Origin: Nocardia sputorum
GTDB lineage: Bacteria; Actinomycetota; Actinomycetes; Mycobacteriales; Mycobacteriaceae
Length of the DNA stretch: 64,000 bases
Direction of reading: 5' to 3'
NCBI RefSeq assembly: GCF_027924405.1
Contig: NZ_AP026978.1
Location: 5,766,001 to 5,830,000, forward strand
This document shows, piece after piece, positions 42,920 to 51,952 of the stretch. The translations under genes and the position numbers were made by a program. The number at the start of each line of letters is the position of its first letter. Positions within the stretch are counted from its first letter, which is position 1. The notes under the pieces are model-generated. The model was not told the origin of the DNA and made no database searches. It was given only the letters and a program-made list of their open reading frames with translations.

Positions 42920-43708
42920 TCAGCCGCGCAGCACGGTGAGCGGAAATGACACGTCGCCGCGAGGTTGCGCACGGACCAGTTCGGCCCGGCTGTCCACACC
43001 CAAGGTGTCGTACAGGCTGCGGATGCGCCGGTACATCGATCGCTCCGACAGATAATGCAGGCGCGCGATCTCGGCCACCGTCATCGACGTGCGCAACATG
43101 CGCAGCAGCCGAGTGTCGAACTCGTCCAAACAGTCCCGGCCGGACGGCTCGGCACCGGTAGCCGGTGTACCGGCACGCTCGCGCAGGGGCTGCCGCTTCG
43201 GTTCGTTCGATGCACGGCTGGTCACCGCACCGAGCACCGCCGGAAGCGGCTTCGCCGGAGCGGAGCGGGTGTGGTCGAGGAGTTGAGCGCGAACGAGACC
43301 GGCCTGACGCTCGACGGATATCGCGACGTTGATCACGAAGCTGGCGCCGGAGCGTATCGCGGCGTAGGTCGAGTAACCACCGACGTCATCGGTGACCGCG
43401 ACGATCAACCCCATGGCGTGCCGGGCGCGGACCGAACGTAGGCTTTCGGCCTGGGTTTCACTGTTGACGGGTAGCACGATCGGAGCGCCGTCGGCGTCCC
43501 CGCGCATGGCCACTTCGTCGTAATCGGCGAACTCCACCTCGAAATACGGCTCGAACAAACTCCCCCACACTCCATCCGCCGGATCCAGATAGCCGCGCAA
43601 ACCGGGGTGCACGAATGCGACACGCCCGGTTGCTTGTTCGAGATCCCGACTGGTTCGAACGGCGTTCAAGGAAGCCCCCTTCACTTCGATCGGCGCGCTG
43701 TCGCGCAC
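42920..43708 (-). CDS. LuxR-type regulator of the lantibiotic cluster (R-type)
   Basis: A 262-aa protein with a C-terminal LuxR/FixJ helix-turn-helix (MTVAEIARLHYLSERSMYRRIRSLYDTLGV). The N-terminal 140 residues form an alpha/beta domain somewhat like a receiver (GLIVAVTDDVGGYSTYAAIRSGASFVI) but without a clear phospho-Asp pocket. The assigned start is GTG at 43708; a TTG at 43669 behind AAGGGGG is a good alternative. In mib/psp clusters a LuxR-type protein (MibR/PspR) switches on the lanA operon; the absence of an ECF box before lanA here fits that. Followed at 11 bp by the M13 peptidase gene. Confidence 0.8.
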   Translation of the reverse strand: MRDSAPIEVKGASLNAVRTSRDLEQATGRVAFVHPGLRGYLDPADGVWGSLFEPYFEVEFADYDEVAMRGDADGAPIVLPVNSETQAESLRSVRARHAMGLIVAVTDDVGGYSTYAAIRSGASFVINVAISVERQAGLVRAQLLDHTRSAPAKPLPAVLGAVTSRASNEPKRQPLRERAGTPATGAEPSGRDCLDEFDTRLLRMLRTSMTVAEIARLHYLSERSMYRRIRSLYDTLGVDSRAELVRAQPRGDVSFPLTVLRG

Positions 43709-44032
43709 CTCTTACCTACACGCCCGCCCCTGTACGCGGGGCTGGTGACACTCGAGCTCCGACCGAGAGGCGAAGCCCCCGGTCCCCTCCTCGAGTACCG
43801 CCACAATAGGCGCGACGGTGATTCGGCGCGGCCACACCGATCGCCCGGCCCATCGCCACACCGCGGCACAGCGGCCTGATTTTCTTGTCACATGATTGGA
43901 CGCGGTGGTGGCGCGTTCGGTTCCAACTTGCGCGCAAGAGATTGCCGCGCTCGGGGAATCCACCCGCCACACGCCCTCTCACCTGCACGATTCGGTACTT
44001 CGCGGCCACCTGTGTAGTGTTGTGCATACCGA
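43709..44032. other. Intergenic region between regulator and tRNA-fMet
   Basis: 324 bp holding the promoters of the regulator (minus) and the tRNA (plus). I see no gene, no ECF-type box and no clear operator. Small frames here lack ribosome sites. Confidence 0.6.
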
Positions 44033-44106
44033 CGCGGGGTGGAGCAGCTCGGTAGCTCGCTGGGCTCATAACCCAGAGGTCGCAGGTTCAAATCCTGTCC
44101 CCGCTA
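44033..44106 (+). tRNA. Initiator tRNA-fMet (CAT anticodon)
   Basis: The 74-nt cloverleaf folds fully: acceptor GCGGGG/CCCCGC, D stem, anticodon stem CTGGG/CCCAG around CTCATAA, and T stem GCAGG/CCTGT around TTCAAAT. Initiator marks are the unpaired C1-T72, the three consecutive G-C pairs in the anticodon stem and the A11-T24 pair. The discriminator is A; CCA is not encoded (the next bases are CTA). A perfect terminator follows five bases later. It stands alone between the lantibiotic cluster and the next accessory genes. Confidence 0.96.
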
Positions 44107-44110
44107 CTAC

Positions 44111-44147
44111 GAACGGCCCGGAGCGCAACGCTCCGGGCCGTTCTCTT
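44111..44147 (+). terminator. Rho-independent terminator of tRNA-fMet
   Basis: A perfect 15-bp stem (44111-44125 with 44129-44143) with a CAA loop, followed by TCTTT. Confidence 0.9.
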
Positions 44148-44695
44148 TCACCGAGTCGTATCCAGCAGGCACAGCATGTCGCCCGTAGACGTGGTTCCGG
44201 TCGATCAGCACGAAGAACGCTCGGGTCGCCGGATCGCGCCGAGGTGGAGCGTTCGGAGAGAACTCGCCGAAGCGTCAGCTTCGGCGCAGCGGCGGGCAGA
44301 CTCGCCGCGTACTCTCGGCGACCACGCCCCCGAACCGAGGTATGTCGCTTGTCGCGACGGCCCAAGCTTTTTCATGCAATTCGCCGCACGGGTGTCCCGT
44401 AGCTCACAGTAGAATCTTCCCCAGAATAATCCACCCCAACTCCACCACCGCCGACTTCTGCAAATCGAGGGTTAAAAGACGGTTACGTCGCCGCCGTGGA
44501 TTGGTGACGCCGAAGTTGTCGTGTCACGATACTTCCGAGTCACCCGGACTATTCATCCCGAAGTGTTTTCCCGCAGGCAACTTCCGGTTTCGTCACCGCA
44601 CCCGGCTTGTCCCCTTCGGCGTGTTCGTAATGATTCGATCGCCAACGTCGGCCATCTCTGCGTGCAACGACAACAATCTGTGAGGAATGTTCCGC
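44148..44695. other. 548-bp non-coding stretch after the tRNA gene
   Basis: No convincing gene on either strand. The second half (about 44400-44690) is visibly less GC-rich than its surroundings. I see no copy of the tRNA 3-prime end and no integrase. It contains the promoter of the following membrane-protein gene. Confidence 0.5.
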
Positions 44696-45325
44696 GTGAG
44701 TGATTTCTGGAATGTGAGCTCGTCTCTGGCGTGTCTCAGCATCGGCATTTCCCTGTTCGGCGTCATCGCGTATCTGGCGGGGATACTGGAAGGGGAGACC
44801 CGGCCGCGCGTCGCGTCGTGGGCGGCTTGGTGCACCGCGAACACGGTGTTCGCGATCGTGGCTTACCTCGAGGGCGGCTATCTCGCCGCGAGCATCAACG
44901 CCGCGGCGGCGGCCATGAACGCGGCGGTCATCGCCGTCGGCATGACTCGCGGGAGCAGCCTGCGACCGGATGACAATATCGATTGGGCCTGTCTGCTCTC
45001 GTCGATCGCCTGTGTGCTGGTGACGGTCGGCGTGCAGGAAAAGGCGTTCGGCGCGCTGTTCGCCATCTGCGCCAATCTCATCGCCACCATCCCCACGCTC
45101 CGGCATGTGTGGTCCAAACCCCGTGAGGAAACCTGGCAAACCTTCGCCGCGAATGCCTTCGCGAACGGCCTCGGCCTGCTCGGGGTGCTCATGGTGAGCG
45201 GGTTCGAATTCGTTTCGATCGCCGGTCCGCTGATTTCCACGGCAGGCAATGTCGCTTTGGTCACCCTGACCATCGGCCGTGCTCGATTCGCCGATGCCAC
45301 GGTCGTCCCGGTGAAAGTCGGCTGA
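44696..45325 (+). CDS. Multi-pass membrane protein of unknown function
   Basis: A 209-aa protein with six to seven helices (e.g. LACLSIGISLFGVIAYLAGIL, AAAAAMNAAVIAVGM, DWACLLSSIACVLVTVGV, AFGALFAICANLIATIP, ISTAGNVALVTLTIG) and short loops; no domain recognised. GTG at 44696 is the start because GAGGA lies 9 bases before it; the ATG at 44687 is too close to that site. Stands alone. Confidence 0.75.
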   Translation: MSDFWNVSSSLACLSIGISLFGVIAYLAGILEGETRPRVASWAAWCTANTVFAIVAYLEGGYLAASINAAAAAMNAAVIAVGMTRGSSLRPDDNIDWACLLSSIACVLVTVGVQEKAFGALFAICANLIATIPTLRHVWSKPREETWQTFAANAFANGLGLLGVLMVSGFEFVSIAGPLISTAGNVALVTLTIGRARFADATVVPVKVG

Positions 45326-45625
45326 TCGCTGTCTCTTCCTGCGGCGAGCCCAGCGAGCGCTCGGCCTGGGCGAGCCAGGTGGACCGCCGACCGATACACC
45401 TCCTGGCGGTCGGTGACCGATGCCGGCAGGCTGCGCCCGATGCCCCGCCCTTCCGGCGGACGCGTCGGGCGCGGCCGCGCAGGTGCGCGAGCACGCGGCC
45501 CGCTACCGCTATCCTTCGATCTCGGCGACCCGATGACCAGCTGATTCGTTTTCGCGCAATCGTTCTGCCGCGCCCGTTCCCCGCTGCGGCCGGACGGCTT
45601 GCCCCCGCACGCGAAGGAGAGAGCT
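45326..45625. other. 300-bp intergenic region
   Basis: No supported gene. High GC throughout; frames on both strands lack ribosome sites and domain similarity. It ends in GAAGGAGAG, the ribosome site of the next gene. Confidence 0.5.
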
Positions 45626-47092
45626 GTGCAGCGCAGAGCGATGCTCAAGGGATGTGCGGCGGCGGTCGCCGTGCCGATGTTCACCGCAGGCTGCGATCTG
45701 CTGGACGGCAGCGCGCGGGCGGTGGACGAATTGGCCTTCGATCCCGGCGCGTTCACGACGAAGACGAAGACCGTCGCCACCTTCGAGCGCGACAGGAAGG
45801 TGACCTACCACTTCTACGAGAACGTCGTCTATGTGGCGAAGCCGGTGGACAAGGCATATCAGAGCCTGAACGTCAGCGTGCCCACCGAAATCGACGGAGC
45901 AGCCGTCGACGCGGGCAAGGCTCCCATTCTCTTCAGCAACTCCGTCGGGGGATATCTGTCGTCGTCGGTGACGAGCCGCCCACCGGACGACGGCGGGGAT
46001 CGGATGAGGAACCGGGACCTCGCCCTGACGGCGGGCTATGTCGTCGTGGAACCCGGTGCGCGCGGTCGCGACCTGGTCGCGCCGGACGGCACGTATTTCG
46101 GCGTGGCGCCCGCGGCCATCGTGGATCTGAAAGCCGCGGTGCGGTATCTGCGGCACAACGCGGGCCGCGTGCCGGGAGACACCGACCGGATCGTGGCCAC
46201 CGGTGTCAGCGCGGGCGGCGCGCTGTCCGCCTTGCTCGCGGTGTCCGGGGACAGCCGGATGTACGACCGGTATCTCGCCGAACTCGGCGCGGCGGACGCG
46301 AGCGATGCCGTCTTCGCCGCCGCTCCCTACTGCCCCGTCACCGATCTCGAACACGCGGACATGGCCTACGAGTGGAATTGGGGCGCCAACCCGCTGCGCT
46401 CCGGCGCACTCGACGCCGCCGCCTCGCGCGAGCTGAGCACGGCGTTCACGAACTATCAGGCGTCGCTGGCCCTGCAGGGGCGGAACGGATTCGGACCCCT
46501 CACGGCCCGCAATTACGGCGACTACCTGGCGCGGACCTACCTCGAACCGGCCGCGACCGCCTACTTGACCGCGCTGCCGAACGCCGACCGTTCCAGCTAC
46601 CTGGCGGCCAACAGCTGGATCACGTGGGCGGGCGATCGCGCCGAATTCACCTGGCCGGACTACCTCTCGCACGTCGGCGTGCGGCAGAAGGGCGTGCCCG
46701 CGTTCGACGCCTTCGACCTGTCCTCGCCCGAGAACAACGAGTTCGGCGGGGGAACCGTCAAGGCCAGGCACTTCACCCTGTTCAGTCTGCGGCGAGCGAC
46801 CGGCGACCCCGGCGCGCAGCTCGACAGCGACCTGCCCGAGAAGATCAGCATGATGAACCCGATGTTCTTTCTGCGACAGCGGAATGCCGCCCGCGCGAAG
46901 CACTGGTGGATCCGCGTGGGCACCAAGGACACCGATACGTCGCTGACGATCGTCGGCAATCTCGCCGCGAGCTTGGAGAATCTGGGCGACGAGGTCGACG
47001 CCGCGATGTACTGGGACGCCGGGCACGGCAGCAACGAAGACCCCGAGGATTTCATCGCGTGGATCGGCAAGGTGACCGGCTACGCGAAGTGA
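45626..47092 (+). CDS. Tat-exported lipoprotein alpha/beta hydrolase
   Basis: A 488-aa protein: N-terminal Tat signal (QRRAMLKGCAAAVAVPMFTAGC) ending in a Cys that could be lipidated. The alpha/beta hydrolase core has oxyanion/nucleophile region VATGVSAGGALSALLAV, Ser195 in GVSAGG, a preceding VVEPGARGRD and a likely catalytic His in YWDAGHGSNEDPEDF near the C-terminus. This build is like the tannase/feruloyl-esterase-like hydrolases annotated as Tat-signal proteins with BD-FAE-type fold. The GTG at 45626 is set by GAAGGAGAG 5 bases upstream. Substrate unknown; acts outside the cell. Confidence 0.82.
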   Translation: MQRRAMLKGCAAAVAVPMFTAGCDLLDGSARAVDELAFDPGAFTTKTKTVATFERDRKVTYHFYENVVYVAKPVDKAYQSLNVSVPTEIDGAAVDAGKAPILFSNSVGGYLSSSVTSRPPDDGGDRMRNRDLALTAGYVVVEPGARGRDLVAPDGTYFGVAPAAIVDLKAAVRYLRHNAGRVPGDTDRIVATGVSAGGALSALLAVSGDSRMYDRYLAELGAADASDAVFAAAPYCPVTDLEHADMAYEWNWGANPLRSGALDAAASRELSTAFTNYQASLALQGRNGFGPLTARNYGDYLARTYLEPAATAYLTALPNADRSSYLAANSWITWAGDRAEFTWPDYLSHVGVRQKGVPAFDAFDLSSPENNEFGGGTVKARHFTLFSLRRATGDPGAQLDSDLPEKISMMNPMFFLRQRNAARAKHWWIRVGTKDTDTSLTIVGNLAASLENLGDEVDAAMYWDAGHGSNEDPEDFIAWIGKVTGYAK

Positions 47093-47351
47093 GACGGCAC
47101 GCCGAGATCCGGCCGTTGGGCCGCGTCGAACTCCGCAGCGCCGGGCGACCGACCGGCACCAGTGGCCGCGGCAGCGAGGTCTTCGGCCGATGATCGGAGG
47201 ACGTCCGTCGCCGCGTCTCGCGGACGGGCAGCCTCCTGCCTGGACTCCGGATGAGGCCGAGCTGGGCTGCCTGCCAGACGCACTTGCAGATCCGCCGGGA
47301 TTCCCGGGAGGGAGACGGTGGTCGGTCGGGCAGTTCGCCGCAGGAGCCCCG

Positions 47352-50300
47352 CTAGCAGCGCGGCGGCTCGATCCCGAGCTCCCGCAGGCGTTCGCTGTAG
47401 AGCGCGACGTTGGCGAGCTTGATGTCCTCGTACCCGCGCACCACGTCGGCGAGCGCCGCGGCCCGCACCGCGCGGTCGTAGCCCGCCGGATCCAGCACCG
47501 ACGCCAGATCCGCCACCATCGCGGTGTAGTGCGCCAGCAGCTCGCGTTCCACCCGCCGCACGTGGGCGTATCCGAAGGGGTCGAAGGCGGTGCCACGCAG
47601 ACGCTTACCGCGCGCCAGCAAGCGGAGGGCGAAGTGGCTGCCCGGCCGCATCCCGATCTTCTTCTTCCGGCCCATCGCGCGCAGGACCGGCGGGTGCAGC
47701 CGATAGGTGAGGTTCGCCCCCTCCGGTACTTGCTCGGCGACCTCGGCCAGGAACACCGGATCGGTCAGCCTGCGCGCCACCTCGTATTCGTCTTTGTACG
47801 CCGTGAACTTGTACAGGCCGCGCGCCACCTGCTCACTGAACTCGGTCCGGTCGGTCACCCGGCGCTCGGCATCCCAGATGCGTTGTACCGCGGCGACGTA
47901 ATCGCGGGCCACCGCCACGCTCTGGAAACCGATCAGTTCGATCGCACGCAGCTCGACCAGCCGCCGCACCTCTCCCGTGGCGGTGAACCCCTCGAACAGG
48001 TCCGCGGGCACCGTCACCGGCTCGCGTTCGGGTTTGCGGCGCGTGGTCGCGGCGGCGAACTCCTCCGGTCGCGCGATCGCGACTCGCCCCCAGCGGAAGG
48101 CCGCGAGATTCGCCTCCACCGCGACTCCGTTGATCCCGATGGCCTCTTCGATCGCGGCGCCAGGCAACCGCAGGCCGCCGGTCTGGTAGGCGGCTCCGAC
48201 CAGCAGGAAGTTCGCGGCGGCGGTGTCGCCGAAAAGGACTTCCGCGGCGGCCAGCGCGTCGAAGGCCCGAACCGAGCGCGACGCCCGCCCCAGACGCTCC
48301 AGTAGCATCGCCTCGTCGGGATAGGCCACGGATTTGTCGTAGACCATGTCGCCGGTCGGCGTCTTGCTGGTGGAGGCGACCGACACGGTCGTCGTGGCGG
48401 AACCGTAGGCCAGGTTCTTGTTGTCGGTGGCGGTCAGCAGGTCGAAGGCCAGGAGGCAGTCGGCCGAGGCGGGGGCCAGGCGGTTGGCGGGCTCCAGCGC
48501 GCCCGCGGCGAAACGCAGGTGCGAGACCACGGGCCCGGCCTTCTGGCTCATGCCGATCTGATCCAGGCTCGCCACCTCGTATCCGGCGCGCAGCGCGGCG
48601 GTGGCCAGCACCTGGTTCACGGTGACGATGCCGGTGCCGCCGATCCCGGCGAGGAAGACGTTCTGCGTGGTCGTCGGCGGTTCATGCACGAGCTCCGGCA
48701 GCCGCGGCGGCTGCTGCGGCCTGTTCGTCCCGCGCCGTTTCCGCTTCGCCGGGTCCGGCAGCTCTACTGTGACGAACGAAGGGCAGTCCCCGTTCAGGCA
48801 GCTGTAGTCGGTGTTGCAGGAGGTCTGGTCGATGCGGGTCTTGCGACCGAACTCGGTGTCCACCGGCTGCACCGACAGGCAGTTGCTCCGCACGCCGCAA
48901 TCACCGCAGCCTTCGCACACCGCCTCGTTGACGACCACCCGGGTGCGGCGCACCGGCAAGGCGCCCCGCTTGCGCTGCCGCCGCGCGTCGGCCGCGCAGT
49001 GCTGGTCGTAGATCAGCACCGTGACGCCGGGGATCTCACGCAACGCGCGCTGCGCTTCGTCGAGCCGGTCCCGGTGCCACAGCAGCGTGCCGGGAGCGAG
49101 ATCGCGCTTGCGGTATCGCCCCGGCTCGTCGGCGCAGACGATGATCCGCCGTACGCCCTCGACGGCGAGTTTGTGGGTGAGCATCGGCACCGTGAGCGCG
49201 CCCTCGGCGTGCTGCGCGCCGGTCATCGCGACCACGTCGTTGTGCAGCAGCTTGAACGTGATGTTCACGCCCGCCGCGACGCACGCCTGCACGGCGAGCT
49301 GGCCGGAGTGGAAATACGTCCCGTCGCCGATGTTCTGGAACAGATGCGGCACGTCGGTGAACGGCGCTTGGCCGATCCACTGGGCGCCTTCGCCGCCCAT
49401 CTGGGTCAGCCCGGTGACCTTGCTGTCGTTCCGGCCGGACATGGTCACCAGGGTGTGACAGCCGATACCGCCGCCCGCCAGCGATCCTTCCGGGACGGCG
49501 GTGGAGCGGTTGTGCGGGCAACCGCTGCAGAAGTAGGCCGCGCGCTTGGCGGGCAGCACGGACAGCGACAGCGGCTGCGGCAGTGGACGTCTCATCTCCA
49601 GATGGCCGTCGAGTACGCGGTGCAGCGGTGCGGCGATGCGCCCGGAAGTGAGTTCGCCATCGGCGCCGAACAGCGGGCGGCCCGCGTGGTCGCGCTTGCC
49701 GAGGACCTCGGGCGCACCCGGAACGCCGTACAGGATCTCGCGGACCTGGGTCTCGACGAATGCCGTCTTGTCCTCGACGACGATCAGCCGGGTGAGCCCG
49801 GCGGCGAACTCGCGGACCCGTTCGGGCGCGAGCGGATAGGGCATGCCGATCCGCAACAGCCGGATCCCCGCGGCGTGCAACGCCTCGTCGTCCGCGCCGA
49901 GGTCGAGCAGGGCTTGGCGGACCGCGTCGAAGGTGGTCCCGGTGGCGGCGATGCCGATCGTGGCGCGAGCCGGATGGACCTCGATCACGTCCAACTCGTT
50001 GCGTGTGCTGTAGGCGCGCACCAGCTCCCAGCGGGGACCGTAGAGATCGGCCTCGGCGAGCAGGCTGTCGGCCGGCGCGGCCATCGGACGCTGCCGGTAA
50101 CGGAAGCGCGCTCCCGCCCAGTCGATTTCGGGCACGACGATATCGATGTCACCCACCGAACCCTCGACGGTCCAGGCGCCGTCGGCGACGTCGGCGACGA
50201 TCTTCAGCGCCACGAGGCAGCCCGAGGCGCGCGACAGCGCGACCCCGTGCAGACCCATGGTGATGATCTCGCGTGCGTTGCGCGGGAACAGCACGGGAAT

Positions 50301-50825
50301 GTTCATCGCCGCCAGCGAGCGCTCGCTCACCGCGGGCACGGTGGAGGACTTGGCCGCCGGGTCGTCGCCGACCAGCAACAGGACGCCGCCGCGGGGATTC
50401 GCGCCGTACATGTTGGCGTGCCGCAGCGCGTCGGTCGCGCGGTCCAGGCCGGGGCCCTTGCCGTACCAGACGCCGACCACGCCGTCGTGGGTCGCCGTGC
50501 CCGCGGGCAGGTCCGCCTGACTGCCCCACACGGAGGTCGCGGCCAGTTCCTCGTTCAACCCCGGGACGAACGAGATGTCGTGCTCGGCCAGGACCTCCGG
50601 CATGCCGGCCAGCATCTTGTCGACGCCGCCGAGCGGACTGCCCTGGTAACCGGAGACGAACGTGCCCACCCGCAGGCCCGCGCGCAGATCACGCACGTGC
50701 TGCTCGACCAGCTGGCGCGCGATGGCCTGGACGCCGGTGAGGACAACCGTCCCCGAGCCGACGCGGTAACGGTCGGCCAGGTCGTAGGGAGCTGCGATCA
50801 GATCGCGGTCGGCGAGCTCGGTCAT
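47352..50825 (-). CDS. Indolepyruvate ferredoxin oxidoreductase family protein
   Basis: A 1157-aa fused 2-oxoacid:ferredoxin oxidoreductase. In order: pyrimidine-binding domain (GVQAIARQLVEQHVRDL ... FVSGYQGSPLGGVD), TPP-binding domain (GGEGAQWIG, NIGDGTYFHSGQLAV), a Cys-rich ferredoxin-like segment (CEGCGDCGVRSNC, CNTDYSCLNGDC), the gamma domain (LAGIGGTGIVTVNQVLATA) and a C-terminal DUF6537-type region. It would decarboxylate aryl- or branched-chain 2-oxoacids to acyl-CoA with ferredoxin as acceptor. The ATG at 50825 (MTELADRDLIAAPYDL) is preferred over 50915 because GGTGGA precedes it and the extra residues are unlike the family. Stands alone. Confidence 0.92.
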   Translation of the reverse strand: MTELADRDLIAAPYDLADRYRVGSGTVVLTGVQAIARQLVEQHVRDLRAGLRVGTFVSGYQGSPLGGVDKMLAGMPEVLAEHDISFVPGLNEELAATSVWGSQADLPAGTATHDGVVGVWYGKGPGLDRATDALRHANMYGANPRGGVLLLVGDDPAAKSSTVPAVSERSLAAMNIPVLFPRNAREIITMGLHGVALSRASGCLVALKIVADVADGAWTVEGSVGDIDIVVPEIDWAGARFRYRQRPMAAPADSLLAEADLYGPRWELVRAYSTRNELDVIEVHPARATIGIAATGTTFDAVRQALLDLGADDEALHAAGIRLLRIGMPYPLAPERVREFAAGLTRLIVVEDKTAFVETQVREILYGVPGAPEVLGKRDHAGRPLFGADGELTSGRIAAPLHRVLDGHLEMRRPLPQPLSLSVLPAKRAAYFCSGCPHNRSTAVPEGSLAGGGIGCHTLVTMSGRNDSKVTGLTQMGGEGAQWIGQAPFTDVPHLFQNIGDGTYFHSGQLAVQACVAAGVNITFKLLHNDVVAMTGAQHAEGALTVPMLTHKLAVEGVRRIIVCADEPGRYRKRDLAPGTLLWHRDRLDEAQRALREIPGVTVLIYDQHCAADARRQRKRGALPVRRTRVVVNEAVCEGCGDCGVRSNCLSVQPVDTEFGRKTRIDQTSCNTDYSCLNGDCPSFVTVELPDPAKRKRRGTNRPQQPPRLPELVHEPPTTTQNVFLAGIGGTGIVTVNQVLATAALRAGYEVASLDQIGMSQKAGPVVSHLRFAAGALEPANRLAPASADCLLAFDLLTATDNKNLAYGSATTTVSVASTSKTPTGDMVYDKSVAYPDEAMLLERLGRASRSVRAFDALAAAEVLFGDTAAANFLLVGAAYQTGGLRLPGAAIEEAIGINGVAVEANLAAFRWGRVAIARPEEFAAATTRRKPEREPVTVPADLFEGFTATGEVRRLVELRAIELIGFQSVAVARDYVAAVQRIWDAERRVTDRTEFSEQVARGLYKFTAYKDEYEVARRLTDPVFLAEVAEQVPEGANLTYRLHPPVLRAMGRKKKIGMRPGSHFALRLLARGKRLRGTAFDPFGYAHVRRVERELLAHYTAMVADLASVLDPAGYDRAVRAAALADVVRGYEDIKLANVALYSERLRELGIEPPRC

Positions 50826-51100
50826 CAGATCCACCCGTCCGCTCGGCGCCGGTTCGGCACCTCGCATCGTTGAGCACTTGTTGCCGATATGGTGTCTGTG
50901 AAGATCTGAACGCACAACCTTGACTCTTCATATTGAGCAATCTGCCCAACTGTTCGCAGCCGCAGTGGGCACAACCTAAGCACAGTGCGAGGTCGATGTG
51001 ATGACGCGCACAGCACAGCGTCGCGGCGTCGGCGGGCCGAGCGGGTGCCACGCCGCGTTTCCTCCGCCGCACCCGCGCCCACCTGTGTGAAGGTGGAAAG

Positions 51101-51580
51101 GTGTCAATGCTCAGGAGGGGTGCGGCGCTCCTCGCCGCCATCGCGTTCGGGTCGCTGACCGCGTGCGGCCAGCAGGCGGACCCGGCTGCCCCCTCCACAC
51201 CGGAGCGCACCGCGGAAGCCGCGGCCGGGACCCGAGCCGACCCCGGTCCGCGCACCTACGCGGGCGGAACGATGGTGGTCATCCCGCATGCCGCGGATCT
51301 GGAACCCAGTTCGGCCATGCCCTTCTCCGAGTACGACACCGAGGACGGGACGAACAAGCTCGCGATCCACATTCCCGGCCCGGTCGGCTGTCCGAGTATC
51401 GGATTCACCGCGCGCGTGGAAGAATCGGCCGATCTGGTGAGCGTGCGACTGATCCGTGGCCTGCATCGCGGTATGCCGCCGTGCCAGGGCGCGAATCCGG
51501 AGCAGAAACGCGAGTACGGCGTGGTCGTGGTCGACCTGCTTCGCCCCCTGGGCGCTCGTCCGGTGCTCAGCTTCGCATGA
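51101..51580 (+). CDS. Secreted lipoprotein of unknown function
   Basis: A 159-aa lipoprotein: signal peptide LLAAIAFGSLTAC with lipobox Cys, a Pro/Ala/Thr-rich linker, then a compact domain with two Cys (GPVGCPSIGF and MPPCQGAN) that may form a disulfide. No family recognised. Start is GTG at 51101 behind AAGGTGG, or ATG at 51107. Divergent from the ferredoxin oxidoreductase gene across 275 bp. Confidence 0.72.
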   Translation: MSMLRRGAALLAAIAFGSLTACGQQADPAAPSTPERTAEAAAGTRADPGPRTYAGGTMVVIPHAADLEPSSAMPFSEYDTEDGTNKLAIHIPGPVGCPSIGFTARVEESADLVSVRLIRGLHRGMPPCQGANPEQKREYGVVVVDLLRPLGARPVLSFA

Positions 51581-51952
51581 GCCACGCGACCTGCGGACGA
51601 TTCGGTGCGCGACCGGGCAGGCCACCTCCCTTAGTGATCTTGTCGAATGGCGGGGCATGCGCTTTGTGACATGTCCGGTTCGCCTGTTCCGGTGCGACGC
51701 TCCGATCGGCGGAGCGTTATCTTCGCAGCGGATGGTGCCGCCTTCGCGGCTACCGGCGGTCCCGGAGTCGAAGGAGGTGCGGCAGTCCGCCATGATCGAC
51801 TCAGTATCTTTCCGGCGGCGGTTCCTTCTGCTCCGTCCCGCAGCGAGCGTTCGCTGCGGTTTTCCGTGTAGTGCCGGTCCGTCCGGAACACCGACACCGC
51901 GGCGTGCCCGCGGGGCGGTGGGTCGGTGACGGCTGACTTTCGAAGGAAACCC
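51581..51952. other. 372-bp intergenic region
   Basis: No supported gene. Candidate frames lack ribosome sites. The AAGGA of the next gene lies at its end. Confidence 0.5.

Noticed and set aside
44033..44695. tRNA-fMet as integration site of a genomic island
   Set aside because: No integrase and no second copy of the tRNA 3-prime end was seen; proximity alone is not enough.
48519..50873. 784-aa open frame antisense to the ferredoxin oxidoreductase gene
   Set aside because: Shadow of third-position GC; the opposite frame has clear TPP and Cys motifs.
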